From positions 21,761,501 through 21,825,500 of the forward strand of contig NC_089744.1 of the NCBI RefSeq assembly GCF_040412425.1: a stretch of DNA of 64,000 nucleotides. The letters run 5' to 3'. A model generated the notes under the pieces. That model did not search any database and was not told the DNA's origin. It saw only the letters and a program-made list of their open reading frames with translations. Origin of the DNA: Macrobrachium rosenbergii (taxonomy: Eukaryota; Arthropoda; Malacostraca; Decapoda; Palaemonidae). Both the position numbers and the translations under genes were made by a program. This document shows positions 1 to 10,799 of the stretch, piece by piece. How positions within the stretch are numbered: position 1 is the first letter of the stretch; each line of letters starts with the position of its first letter.

Positions 1-916
1 TCAAATGTATCTAAGCGAATTGGTCATTTCACATATTCCCTGCAACATATATATACATGTAAATAATCTTGCAATCAACATTAAAGGATAATGAGTCGGA
101 TCTGAGTCAATCTGCCCGGTGGTCATGACTCGGGATAAAACAGCAATTTATAATTGTAACCCTCACAGTAAACAGAACTCACGCCAACAGAAAAACGTAA
201 AGATTCTCTGCACAATATATACCATGACTAAATGCCTCGCAACTACCATAACAATAAATACAATACGGATATGCATTTGTATTTGCTGGGAGAGTCAAAT
301 GCTAACGGCCATATCACATTACGCCAAGGATGCTATAGAAACTGTACTGTATTGTCCTCAAAAGGAAAACTGCAGTATCTGCAAAATTTTCGAAATTGAG
401 ATATGCCACCTATTGGGCTAGTGAAACGCTAATACACAAGTTACTGCAGTTTCAGAATGATTCTTCAATGCCTTATTTATGGGGTCCCATGTGCAGTATC
501 TGCAAAATCAGTAATAAGGCAAGGGAAAACTGCAGTATCCACCATTTCTCTCAGTTTTGCATTTTTGCAGATTCTGCAGTCTTCCATTTTAGGGCAGTGT
601 ACTGTACCTTCCTTATTCTGTGGACAGCAGAATGGCCACAAATGAAATATTTTTAACGGCACAGCAAAGAAAAGATTGGGAAATACTGTACGAAATTAGC
701 TGGATGTTCTTGGTAACTGCGCTGAAGATTAGTTATTCGTGATTCGCTGTTGTCTTCATAGCGGAGGCCTGCAGTTTTCTGAGCATCCCTATTGTGTGTG
801 TGTTTAGGACTTTCCGGAGTTATTTGCTTTAAAGGGAAAATTAATATGATACATATATAAATGTGTATATATAATGTATGTGTATATATATATAATATAT
901 ATATGTATATATTACT
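1..916. other. intergenic, no gene seen
   Basis: No convincing coding exon is visible. A short motif, tgcagtatctgcaaaat, occurs near 371 and 492, and related tgcag-rich sequence follows to about 600, so this is probably decayed low-copy repeat. The sequence becomes (TA)-rich from about 850. Confidence 0.5.
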
Positions 917-970
917 TAAAGGACCTCATTCAAACTGGATGGTACCATCCAGTTTGAATGAGGTCCTTTA
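917..970. repeat. perfect 54-bp palindrome
   Basis: Two 27-bp arms meet at ggt|acc (943/944) with no loop. The right arm continues into a sequence (to about 1013) that recurs inverted at 8.72-8.80 kb, so the left arm is an inverted duplication of part of dispersed repeat G. TA-rich sequence lies on both sides. Confidence 0.9.
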
Positions 971-1013
971 GTAATTCTACTAATGCACAGAACAATTGTG
1001 TATGTGATAAAGT
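944..1013 (+). repeat. dispersed repeat G, copy 1 (3' tail)
   Basis: The segment from accatccagtttgaatgagg to gataaagttaata matches, in reverse complement, the segment at about 8722-8797. Both copies pass directly from gttaata into a (TA)n tract, so the family probably ends in a TA tail. A retroelement 3' end is the likely identity; this is inferred. Confidence 0.7.
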
Positions 1014-1828
<815 letters not shown>

Positions 1829-2246
1829 TTTTAGCTTTTTTCGTGTTATGTAAAAGAAAACTATTGTGCCGGCTTTGTCTGTCGGTCCGCACTTTTTTCT
1901 GTCCGCACTTTTTCTGTCCTCCCTCAGATCTTAAAAACAACCGGGGCTAAAGGGCTGCAAATTGGTATGTTGATCATCCATTCTCCTATAATCAAACATA
2001 CCAAATAGCAGCCCTCTAGCCTCCTCAGTAGTTTTTATTTATTTAAGGTTAAAGTTAGCCATAATCGTGCGTCTGGCAATGATATAGGACAGGCCACCAC
2101 GGGGCCCTGGTTAAAGTTTCATGGGCAGGGATTCATACAGCATAATTCCGAGACCACCGAAAGACAGACCTATTTTTCGGTGGCCTTGATTATACGCTGT
2201 ACAGAAAACTCGATTGCGTCGAAAAAACTTCGGCGCATTTTTTAGT
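1829..2246 (+). repeat. dispersed repeat family A, copy 1
   Basis: First of twelve copies of an approximately 400-bp element. It starts near a tgtaaaagaaaac motif and runs through gtgccggctttgtctgtc. A large hairpin follows, whose arms are the ctgaggctagagggctgcaaatt motif and its complement. A second hairpin has ccaccgaaag/ctttcggtgg-type arms, and the end is a cttcggcgca-type stem plus ttttta. No protein-coding capacity and no clear polymerase III boxes are visible. It is a non-autonomous element of unknown class. Confidence 0.85.
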
Positions 2247-2520
2247 TCAGATTCTACCGTCACTTACCGCGCATGCGCCGCGAAGAGAACTTACCCTTTC
2301 TTTGTTTTCTATTTTACCCTCATTCAATACACAGTATGATACCCTCTTTGTATTCACTCGGGCAACCGGCACTTTCGTAAGCAGCTTCTAAAATTTCTTT
2401 ACGTAATGCGGAGATTTTCAAAGGTTTCATGGACCACGTAATTGTGCGTTCATCAACGACTTGGCCGTGGGGACGGGATTATTTATTTAACGTTACCAGT
2501 CGCGGCAAATCTGCTCGTAG

Positions 2521-2731
2521 AGGTCAAGACCGGGAGACACAAGGTCAACCCAATTGGGTGGAGTCGCCTCCCACCTGGGGTAACTACGTAGGCGATGACG
2601 TATCTTCGAGGCACCCGCTCATTACGGCAATTCACCTGCTGACGCAATAAGGAGGTGGACAAAGCTCCGCCTACATGGGGGATTTTGGTGGGGGAGAAGT
2701 GGGCAGACCTTCTCTTTCTCTTGGCCTTGGT
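2521..2731 (+). repeat. dispersed repeat E, copy 1
   Basis: About 200 bp from an aggtcaagacc-like start through acccaattgggtgga, taactacgtaggcgatgacg and ctgctgacgcaataagg to cttggccttgg. It is clearly homologous to 23513-23710 in the same orientation. It is richer in G+C and CpG than its surroundings. The class is unknown. Confidence 0.8.
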
Positions 2732-2863
2732 AGAGGTTACTTTTCGTTTACCGAAATTTCTGAATTAATTCAGTTTACTAAACATTAAAAGTTCTGGGAA
2801 AAACATACATATGTATTTTAAATCCGGCGGGTCTTTCCCAAACATTTTGGCATAAAATATTCG

Positions 2864-3253
2864 TTTTTAGTTTTCTGTAAAAGAAAACTGTTGTGCCGGC
2901 TTTGTCTGTCCGTCCACACTTTATTCTGTCCGTATTTTTCTGTCCACCCTCAGATCTGAAAAACTCCTGAGGCTAGAGGGCTGCAAATTGATCAAACATA
3001 CCAAATTGCAGCCCTCTAGCCTCAGTAGTTTTGGTTTTATTTAAGGTTAAAGTTAGCCATAGTCGTGCTTCTGGCAACAATACAGAATAGGCCACCACCG
3101 AGCCGTGGCTAAAGTTTCATGGGCCGCGGCTCAAACAGCATTATACCGAGACCAAAAAAAGAAAGATCTATTTTCGGTGGCCTTGATTATACGCCGTAGC
3201 GGCTGTACAGAAAGGTCGGTTGCGCCGAAGAAACTTCGGCGCATATTTTACTT
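2864..3253 (+). repeat. dispersed repeat family A, copy 2
   Basis: This copy starts ttttagttttctgtaaaag and ends gaagaaacttcggcgcat. Relative to copy 1, the loop of the main hairpin is shortened: one arm runs straight into atcaaacatacc. Confidence 0.85.
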
Positions 3254-3316
3254 ATTTTCATTCGTGTTTTGCTTCTAAATAGCTTTCTAATATCGCCTGG
3301 ATCCACGTATGAGGGG

Positions 3317-3552
3317 AGTGCCGTCAGTGCGCCTCAAAAGGTGCGCTGTGGGCATTATATACTTAAGGTTCTTTGCAGCGTCCCTTCGGTCCCTAGCTGC
3401 AACCCCTTTCGTTCCTTTTACTGCACCTCTGTTCATATTCTGTTCCTTCCATCTTACTTTCCATCCTCTCCTAACAAATGTTTCTTAGTGTAATTGCGAG
3501 GTTTTCCTCCAGTTACACATTTTAGACCTCCTACTCTCAATTTTCCGTTCAG
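3317..3552 (-). repeat. dispersed repeat family B, inverted half
   Basis: Reverse-complement copy of the roughly 280-bp B family, running from the tagtgccgtcagtgc-like end through gcaacccctttcgttcc and gaggttttcctccagttac. It abuts a + strand partial B copy at about 3551, forming a head-to-head arrangement. Confidence 0.8.
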
Positions 3553-3716
3553 CAGTGCTGGGACGTATGAGATCATTCAGCGCTGAAAGGAAAAGTGAGA
3601 GAAAGAACTATAAAACAACTGTTAGAAGAAGGGCGAAAGTAAGATGGAAGAAGGAATATGAATGGAGATACAGTAAAAGGAATGAAAGGGGTTGCAGCTG
3701 GGGGCCTAAAGTGGGA
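3551..3716 (+). repeat. dispersed repeat family B, partial + copy
   Basis: Starts cagtgctgggacgtatgag and runs through cattcagcgctgaaagg, taagatggaagaagg and cagtaaaaggaatgaaagg to gttgcagctgggggcc, then stops before the usual 3' part. It is adjacent to an inverted B copy. Confidence 0.8.
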
Positions 3717-4072
3717 CTAAATCTCATATTCCGATACCAATTTCAGTTCCATACTTCCTGGATATTAAGGCTCCCTTGCCTTCCAATGCCTCTTTAAAGG
3801 TCTTTTAAAGGTCTTCCTCTACTAAGGACTATAGACTCTCGGTATCATATTAATTTAACTTAATCCTTACGGATTTCCTAGTGGATTTCCGTTACGGGAA
3901 TTCACGCAACCCTCTCCTCTTCACGTGAAGGGGACTCGGACCCCTACTAGTTTCTCGTAAAAGGGATATTACAATACCCAAATGCTCGCGATTAAGAGTT
4001 ATAAGCCGAATGCGTCGATACCCGGAAAGGATATTCTAATGCAACTCAAAATACCGAGTACGCTGATAATAC

Positions 4073-4446
4073 TCTTTTAGTTTTCTGTAAAAGAAAACTG
4101 TTGTGCCGGCTTTACCTGTCCGTCGGCACTTTTTCTCTCTCCGCCCTCAGATCTTAAAAACCACTGAGGCTAGAGGGCTGCAAATTGGTACGCTGATCGT
4201 CCTGCATCAAACATACCAAATTGCAGCCCTCTAGCCTCAGTAGATTTTATTCTATTTAAGGTTAAATTTAGCCATAATCGTGCGTCTGGCAACTATATAG
4301 GACAGGCCACCATCGGGCCGTGGTTAAAGTTTCATGGACCGCGGCTCACACAGCATTATACCGAGACCACCGAAAGAGGCATCTATTTCCGGTGGCCTTG
4401 ATTATACGCTGTGAAGAAAACACGTTTCTTCAGCGCATATTTTACT

Positions 4447-4447
<1 letters not shown>
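4073..4447 (+). repeat. dispersed repeat family A, copy 3
   Basis: Begins ttttagttttctgtaaaag and ends at cagcgcatattttacttg, where a (TG)n/(AG)n tract starts directly. The terminal gcgccgaag stem is partly lost. Confidence 0.85.

Positions 4448-4511
<64 letters not shown>
4446..4511. repeat. (TG)n(AG)n microsatellite
   Basis: Short TG run followed by about 50 bp of AG repeats at the 3' end of an A-family copy. Confidence 0.95.
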
Positions 4512-4515
<4 letters not shown>

Positions 4516-4544
4516 ACTCAAGATCATTCCAAGAAAAATAAATC

Positions 4545-4691
4545 ATGAGGGCAGAGAACACACAAAGGAACAAAAAAACATACATATGCGGAGACTGGAT
4601 TAATGAGGTCGAGTCTTTCAAATATTTAGGAACAATGGCATCCAATGCTGTGTCCCCAGATTTCGATTTTAATAAAAGTCGGAATAAATGA
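4545..4691 (+). pseudogene. LINE reverse-transcriptase relic (VESFKYLG)
   Basis: A 48-codon frame ending in TGA contains WINEVESFKYLGTMAS. The V-x-FKYLG block is typical of the region just after the catalytic core in reverse transcriptases of non-LTR retrotransposons. Only this scrap survives, with no YADD box in frame. It is a dead fragment, and the clade cannot be set from so little. Confidence 0.55.
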
Positions 4692-5028
4692 AAGTAAACA
4701 AAAGATTTGGAAGTGGAATAGACAGAAATGTAACTGAAGGGACAAAAAACGAAATAAATCCATTGCTTCTCTGTTCACGAAAATCTTTATGCTCATTTTC
4801 CACAGAAAACTGAGAATGCCAAGGTGGAATTGGCACCAGGAATCGTATGTTATACCTCTTTTTCTTCTCAGCTTAATACCTAGTGGGGGTCGCTGTTTTT
4901 TTTTAATGAGCTACTCCAACTGCCTTAATCTTATGAACATTTACTCTCACAAGTTATTTCCGTATATTGTGATTCCTGCTTGAATGCTACAACCAATATG
5001 TACTCGTATATGCTACTGGAATAAACTG

Positions 5029-5089
5029 TGTATATATATATGTATATATATATATATGTATATATATATATACATATGTATATATATGT
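5029..5089. repeat. interrupted (TA)n microsatellite
   Basis: TA tracts broken by TG and CA steps. Confidence 0.85.
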
Positions 5090-5210
5090 CATGAGTTGTG
5101 TCTTATATATCAAGAAATATCTCTTAATCTATAAAACATGTGTATGCTAAGTAATTCTAAACGACAATGTTCTGTTCATTCTAAATAACAGCGCACCGTC
5201 ACTTAAAAAC

Positions 5211-5720
5211 ACCCTCAGATTTTAAATACTACTGAGGCCAGAGGGCTACAAATTGGTATGGTGATCATCCACCCTCCAATCATCAAACACACCAAATTGC
5301 AGCCCTCTAGCCTCAGTAGTTTTTAATTTATTTAAGGTTAAAGTTAGCCATAATCGTACTTCTGGCACCGCTATGGGTACCAACAACACAGGCCACCACC
5401 AGACCGTGGCTGTTTCATGGGCTGCGACTAAGAATTTCATGGGCCGTGGCTAAAGCCACTACCGGACCGTGGCTGAGTTTCATGGGCTGAGGTTGTACAG
5501 AAAACTCGATTGCACTGAAGAATGGTACTTCTGGCACCACTATAGGTACCAACAACACAGGCCACCACCAGACCGTGGCTGAGTTTCATGGGCTGCGACT
5601 AAGAATTTCATGGGCCTTGGCTAAAGCCACCGCCGGACCGTGGCTGAGTTTCATGGGACGCGGGTGCACAGAAAACTCGCTTGCGCCGAAGACACTCACT
5701 TCGCCGCATTTTTTACTTAT
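5211..5720 (+). repeat. dispersed repeat family A, copy 4 (5'-truncated, internally duplicated)
   Basis: Starts inside the family at accctcagat, lacking the tgtaaaagaaaac head. The stretch from ttctggcacc to the gggctg/tgcac part occurs twice (about 5360-5510 and 5528-5670). The copy ends cgccgcattttttactt. Confidence 0.8.
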
Positions 5721-5799
5721 TTTATATATTCTACGTGGTACACCCATATACTAGCACTGGTCACACTCTAATGAGAACTTACTCGTAAAAAAAAAGAAA

Positions 5800-6180
5800 A
5801 GAAAAAGAAAGTTCCTGAAAATCAGACATATAGTATAGAAGGAAACTGCTTCAGATAATGGAAGCGTTTCCTTACTGCCATTTCATCAGCGGTTCCAAGT
5901 GAAATATGTAGCCTTCATACAATAAATCAACGACCTAAATATCAAGAAACTCTCGAATACCTCATTCAAAGAAAGAAATAGAAGAAAAGAAGAAGTTCCT
6001 GAAAATCAGCCATATGGAACAAAACTGCTTCAGATAATTGAAGCATTTCCTTACTGTCACTTCATCTGCGATTCCAAGTAAAATATGTAATTCCAAGTAA
6101 AATATGTAGCCTTCATACACTAAATCAACGACCTAAACATCAAGAAACTTTCGAAATACCTCATTTAAAGAAAGAAATAA
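5800..6180. repeat. imperfect tandem duplication, about 190-bp unit
   Basis: Two copies of a unit beginning agttcctgaaaatcag and ending near cctcatt-aaagaaagaaat. The second copy carries a small extra duplication of attccaagtaaaatatg. Confidence 0.85.
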
Positions 6181-6466
6181 CTCTCCTTTAAAGGTTGGTG
6201 TTGAGCAATGGGAAGAGTCTGCCTGTGGAAAATCCGAGAAAGGAAAAGATTTCCCCTGTTTCTGTCGGGACTGTTCCAGGACAATGCCTGACGCTCCCCC
6301 GTGACTCGATGGAGTATTGACAGCCTGGTCCTGTTCAGCTGTATCAGAATGTCTGTTCCTGTATTAAAAGTGTCTGGATAAATATGGGAATAATATTATG
6401 AGTTTGAATATTATACATATATTATAAATGTATAGTATATTTATATGCATATATATATTATATACG

Positions 6467-6573
<107 letters not shown>

Positions 6574-6697
6574 CAGAATATCTGTTCGTGTATTAAAGCT
6601 GTCTAGATAAATGTGGGAATAATATGATTTTGAATATTATACATATATTATAAATATATAGTATATTTATATGCATTTATATGTTATATACGTATAA

Positions 6698-6743
<46 letters not shown>
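6698..6743. repeat. (TA)n microsatellite flanking the Ginger-like element
   Basis: Pure TA tract ending at the left terminal inverted repeat of the transposon at 6744-8645. Confidence 0.9.
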
Positions 6744-6747
<4 letters not shown>

Positions 6748-6968
6748 ACGCAAAATGTGGATAATTGCCAAATGTGTACATTTTGCGAGAAAGTTGCAAA
6801 ATGTACACATTTGGAAATTGCGCTTGCCAAATGTAGATAATTATCCACATATGGCAAAATTTTGCCATTTTTAAAAAAAAAGCAACGGCATTTTGCCGAT
6901 TGTACACAATAGGCAGAATGAAACAAGAATCAAAGAGAATTAGTATTTATTGTTCAAACTGAAAACAC

Positions 6969-7975
6969 TTAAATATTGCTACAAGAACGACCAGGGTGGC
7001 AACGAGAGTTACATTTGAACAGGTTATTTGTGCAGGAGCATCTGGAAGTTGTGCAATTTGTTTTACAGGCACACTTCACATACCCTTGGCCTCCTGTGTA
7101 CCTGGTTACAGCGGTTCTCAAAGCCATTTCAACGTCGGGAACCTCATCTGGGATGAGGAGCTTCTCCTTAACGGGGTCCATGTCAGCTGCCGTGTACCGG
7201 GTGGTTATGCGTCCTTCTCTGCAGCCTACCTGGTACAGGTCCTTGTCTCTCTGCAGTACCACAACCAGGAGGTTCCTGCTGTCACTCGGCCCACGATCAA
7301 ACTCGGGAACTTTCAGCGTCGCGTTGTCACCCACTTGTAGGGCACTTAAGAGGTGTTTCGCTCTCCTTGTCATTCTAAGTGCGGTTTTTTCTTGGCCGGC
7401 TGCAGCCAGTTGCCGAGCTTCAGCGAATTGCGGCGCCTCTTCTCCATCTCGTTCCTCTTCTCCTTCCTGTTCCTCCTCTCCTTCTTGTTTCTCTTCATCA
7501 GCCGCCCCTTCGGCTTCATTTTGGAGGATGGTGTCTAAATATTCTTCAGTTCTTATATTGCCGAGCATATTAGGTGGAATAACAGTGGATGTTAGGCCTA
7601 CCTTGGGTTCGATCCCGAACATGACTTTAAACAGACTTGTTTTTATGGTTCCATGTTCCGAAATGTTTATTTGCCACTGGACAAAGTGGACCCCAACGCT
7701 CCACCTGCTGGACTTGTTTTCGTGCATCCAAATTTTTAATTTGTCTTGAATGACTCCATTCAATCTTTCAACTGCACCTTGGCTTTGTGGGTGGCGCGGC
7801 CGACCAGTGACGAGCTTAAGTTCAGGCCAGAGCGTAGACAACTCTGATATAACGGCATTCACAAACTCTCTCCCGTTACCCGAGTGCAGGATAACGGGAG
7901 CGCCAAAGGTCAAAAATATTGGGAGAAGCGTGTTAGCAACCTTCCTCAAAGCACACTATAAACTTAAATTCACTT
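6969..7975 (-). pseudogene. Ginger/KRBA2-like integrase-transposase, C-terminal two-thirds
   Basis: The longest open part encodes about 326 residues. Its start region (GAPVILHSGNGREF) is the second half of a DDE integrase core. The usual HSDNG aspartate is replaced by glycine, while the third acidic position survives in QSQGAVERLN. Then come a block ending FGIEPKVGL, a Glu-rich low-complexity stretch (about residues 145-175) and a beta-rich domain (VGDNATLKVPEFDRGPSDSRN). A Cys-rich tail (CACKTNC, CSC, CNSRCHPGRSC) closes it. This order matches KRBA2-like transposases. The first catalytic aspartate and the zinc-binding N-terminal part are missing, and the frame is linked to the N-terminal piece at 8019-8204. 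Clearly inactive. Confidence 0.8.
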
Positions 7976-8018
7976 TCCAATCCTTTCGCTTCCGAATAAG
8001 TCGGTCATCGTCACCAAC

Positions 8019-8204
8019 TCAGAGAATTTCGAATCTTTTTTTCCTATTATAGTCATCGCTGGTTTTAGGCCCTTCCTTTTCAATTTTAAGCAGCTGAGCT
8101 ATCCACTGTGCACGTTTCTCTTTCCGAGGAATGACCACATTGTCATTCTTAGACTGTAATAAGTTGTCCAACTTCTGCTCAAACTGCTCTTTAAAGTCCG
8201 ACAT
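8019..8204 (-). pseudogene. Ginger/KRBA2-like transposase, N-terminal fragment
   Basis: Starts MSDFKEQFEQKLDNLL and contains VIPRKEKRAQWIAQL and DDYNRKKRFEIL before a TGA. This fits the N-terminal helical part of KRBA2-like transposases. The frame is the same as that of the C-terminal piece: beyond the TGA it reads VGDDDRLIRKRKD, then passes another stop into CALRKVANTLLPIF. The internal deletion junction therefore lies near 7965-7985, and the zinc-binding part and first half of the integrase core are gone. Confidence 0.7.
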
Positions 8205-8366
8205 GCCATTTGTGAGTTGGTAGGACAGACCTCTGTAGTAGCAGGGAAGATGAGGTGGGCGAGACGGTAGTTGCTACTGAGCTGGTAGATCTGGTTTAAC
8301 TGCCCTCCTCCTTGCCCAACTGCACGATTTCAGCTCGTAAACAAGAAGTGTTTCATATTAGTCTTA

Positions 8367-8418
8367 GTCTGAGAATTTCGAATCTTCTGCTCAAACTGCT
8401 CTTTAAAGTCCGACATGC
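8367..8418 (-). repeat. rearranged duplicate of the transposase N-terminus
   Basis: gagaatttcgaatctt (also at 8026-8041) is here joined directly to ctgctcaaactgctctttaa (also near 8176). A shortened second copy of the 5' coding region therefore sits upstream of the first, inside the same element. Confidence 0.75.
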
Positions 8419-8514
8419 CACTGGAACAAAAAAAAATCTGTTAACATTTGGCAAAATGCTGTTGCAAAATCATGTTAACATTTGGCAAAATGTCCTTGCA
8501 AAAAGTAGAAAAAC

Positions 8515-8640
8515 TGCCAAATGTGTACATTTTGCAATCAATTTTGCCTATTGTGCACAATCGGCACCAAGCGCTGCAAATTGTACACAATAGGCAAAAT
8601 TAATTGCAAAATGTACACATTTGGCAATTATCCACATTTT
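8515..8640. repeat. nested subterminal hairpin of the Ginger-like element
   Basis: tgccaaatgtgtacattttg is mirrored by caaaatgtacacatttggca about 80 bp later. Between them ttttgcctattgtgcacaat is mirrored by attgtacacaataggcaaaa. The same 19-20-mer also occurs in both orientations at 6767-6786 and 6796-6814. These repeated sites are candidate transposase-binding sites (inference). Confidence 0.75.

Positions 8641-8644
<4 letters not shown>

Positions 8645-8722
<78 letters not shown>
8645..8722. repeat. (TA)n microsatellite
   Basis: Nearly pure TA between the Ginger-like element and repeat G copy 2. Confidence 0.95.
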
Positions 8723-8726
<4 letters not shown>

Positions 8727-8861
8727 CTTTATCACATACACAATTGTTCTGTGCATTAGTAGAATTACTAAAAGGACCTCATTCAAACTGGATGGTATTT
8801 AATGGAGTTTTTATTCAAAAGTTACAAGCTTTCTTGGACAAACAGTCCACATTATCAAGTA

Positions 8862-8865
<4 letters not shown>
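8722..8865 (-). repeat. dispersed repeat G, copy 2, with longer upstream part
   Basis: On the - strand it reads cttgataatgtggactgttt, gtccaagaaagcttgtaac and ttttgaataaaaactcc. It then continues into the segment shared with 944-1013 and ends gttaata followed by (TA)n. The gggac-type stem followed by gaaagc and an AATAAA-like block resemble the 3' end of a Penelope-like or other non-LTR element. That identity is inferred. Confidence 0.55.

Positions 8866-8946
<81 letters not shown>
8866..8946. repeat. (AG)n microsatellite
   Basis: About 80 bp of pure AG. Confidence 0.95.
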
Positions 8947-8949
<3 letters not shown>

Positions 8950-9419
8950 AACTGTTCTAAGGTACCGAACCCTTCCATCCCAAACAATGATTTTATCAAA
9001 AAGTTAGCCAACAATAGCATTTATAGCAGAAGCCTTCCATTTCTTATTCATTTACCCACAGCTCCTAAGCCGCCATGAGCAGGTATGCCCCTCCAACAAC
9101 TTACATAAAAAAAAAAGGCTTCGCCCATTCGGAAAAATGCAATAACAACAAATACAAAGTTATTATGCCCCCCTCTACAAGCACTGACCAGTCACTGGAG
9201 TATATTATAATACTGAGATTTCCTGTCAGGTGGCTCCAAGGTAGCCATCAAGAGAATTACCATATATGCGCGAGAAAAAAATACCTTTTTGCCAAATGTA
9301 GCGTTTGAACATGAAAAACCAAACTAAATCATTGTTCTCTTGCTAAGGGAGCACCTTATCGTCACAATGAGGCATTGTGTCGACGAGCACTATGCAAGGG
9401 ACGCTGAATTCTAATTGCA

Positions 9420-9702
9420 TAGAATGTATAATTTAGGCCAAAGGCCAAGCGCTGGGACCTATGAGGTCAATCAGCGCTGAAACGGAAATTGACAGTAAGA
9501 AGGTCTGAAAGGTGTAACAGGAGGAAAACCTCAAAGCAGTTGCACTATGAATCAATTGTCAAGAGAGGGAGGAAAGTAAGATGGAAGAAAAAGTATATGA
9601 ACGGAGGTACAGTAAAACGTGAAAGGGGGCCGAAGAGACGCTGCAAAGAATCTTAAGTAATGCCTACAGTGCAGCGCAGGAGGTGCACAGATGACACTGC
9701 CT
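9420..9702 (+). repeat. dispersed repeat family B, copy 2
   Basis: Runs from aatttaggccaaaggcc and gctgggacctatgaggtc, through ggtgtaacaggaggaaaacc and gatggaagaaaaag, to gcctacagtgcagcgc and ggaggtgcacagatg. There is no coding capacity. An ancestral tRNA-like head is not evident, so it cannot be called a SINE with confidence. Confidence 0.85.
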
Positions 9703-9803
9703 CCCTACAGAGGCTGAATTCTTATTCATTAAACTGATTTCATTGTGTTCTGATACGTGAAATGCTCACTTAGTCACCCACCTTTCCATATTCTTTTTGT
9801 ATT

Positions 9804-10223
9804 TTTTTAGTTTTCTATAAAAGAGTACTTATTGTGCCGGCTTTGTCTGTCCGTCCGCATTTTATCTGTCCGCACTTTTTTTCTGTCCGCCCTCAGATAT
9901 TAAAAACTACTGAGGCTAGAAGACTACAAATTGGTATGTCGATCATCCACCCTCCAGACATCAAACATACCAAATCGCAGCCCTCTAGCCTTAGTAGTTT
10001 TGATTTTATTTAAGGTTAAAGTTAGCCATAATCGTGCTTCTGGCAACGATATAGGATAGGTCACCACCAGGCCGTGGTTGAAGTTTTATGGACCGCGGCT
10101 CATACAGCATTATACAGAGACCACCGAAAGATAGATCTATTTTCGGTGGCCTTGATTATACGCTGTAGCGGTTGTACAGAAAACTCGATTGCGCCGAAGA
10201 AACTTCAGCGCATTGTTTGCTTG
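9804..10223 (+). repeat. dispersed repeat family A, copy 5
   Basis: Full-length copy from tttttagttttctataaaag to gaagaaacttcagcgcat. Confidence 0.85.
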
Positions 10224-10474
10224 TTTTTTAATGTAAGAATTCCCTCGCCAGTCTTTCTTTTGAAGTGCCGTCTTTTCGTCGAATTGCTGAGAATACAATC
10301 GCATTATTTCAAGACTTATTACTCTGATCTTGGAAACTATATTATATCCGTGTTACACAAGCTGATGAATCAAGGACAATGGATTATAAAGATTGGGTGA
10401 AAGAAATCATTCACTGAAGGTTCTTGCAATTCCAGAGAGTTTATCTCCGATTTAATTTATGCAGTGTTTGAAGC

Positions 10475-10702
10475 TCAAAGGTTTGCAGTAAGTGTTCTCT
10501 TCTCAAGTTTCTGAACAAAACGAGCAACCGCCAGTTCCTGGAAAACGACGGAGGCGCTCAAACAATCTCGTTTGTCAATGTCTTTCACCTTTTTTTCCAA
10601 CATACGATACATAACATCTGAAACCTTGTCTTTCAACTTGAAACCGTCTTGATTTTTTAACCTTAAAGGCAAGGTTTCTGATAATTTTTGTTCGAATACC
10701 AT
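10475..10702 (-). CDS. possible terminal coding exon, unknown protein
   Basis: On the - strand an acceptor-like cctgtgctttttcag precedes 75 codons ending in TGA. The product starts MVFEQKLSETLPLRLKNQ and later reads VSDVMYRMLEKKVKDI and SVVFQELAVARFVQKLEKR. It is charged, amphipathic and probably all-helical, with no low-complexity bias, unlike most frames here. Open sequence upstream of the acceptor looks intronic. No AATAAA is obvious just downstream and no partner exon was found in the window. It could be chance or a relic. I do not recognise the family. Confidence 0.35.
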   Translation of the reverse strand: MVFEQKLSETLPLRLKNQDGFKLKDKVSDVMYRMLEKKVKDIDKRDCLSASVVFQELAVARFVQKLEKRTLTANL

Positions 10703-10799
10703 CTGAAAAAGCACAGGTGATTGGCGTAGCTCATCATATATTGGAAAGAGTGAAGAGAAAAAATGACAAAATAAGGAATGTCTGATCAACTTTGAGCAA

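Larger units (their letters stand above)
6744..8645 (-). mobile_element. Ginger-like DNA transposon, internally deleted
   Basis: The left end reads inward acgcaaaatgtggataattg and the right end reads inward acacaaaaatgtggataatt. Both continue into ccaaatgtgtacattttgc, giving terminal inverted repeats of about 40 bp. Inside, on the - strand, is a broken integrase-type transposase like KRBA2/SCAND3-class (Ginger, gypsy-integrase-related) proteins. Both ends lie in (TA)n, so a target duplication cannot be read. The coding region has lost its middle, so the copy is non-autonomous. Confidence 0.8.

Noticed and set aside
6976..7749. 257-codon + strand frame opposite the transposase
   Set aside because: Shadow of the Ginger-like transposase; Ser-rich composition comes from the antisense of its acidic stretch and no domain is visible.
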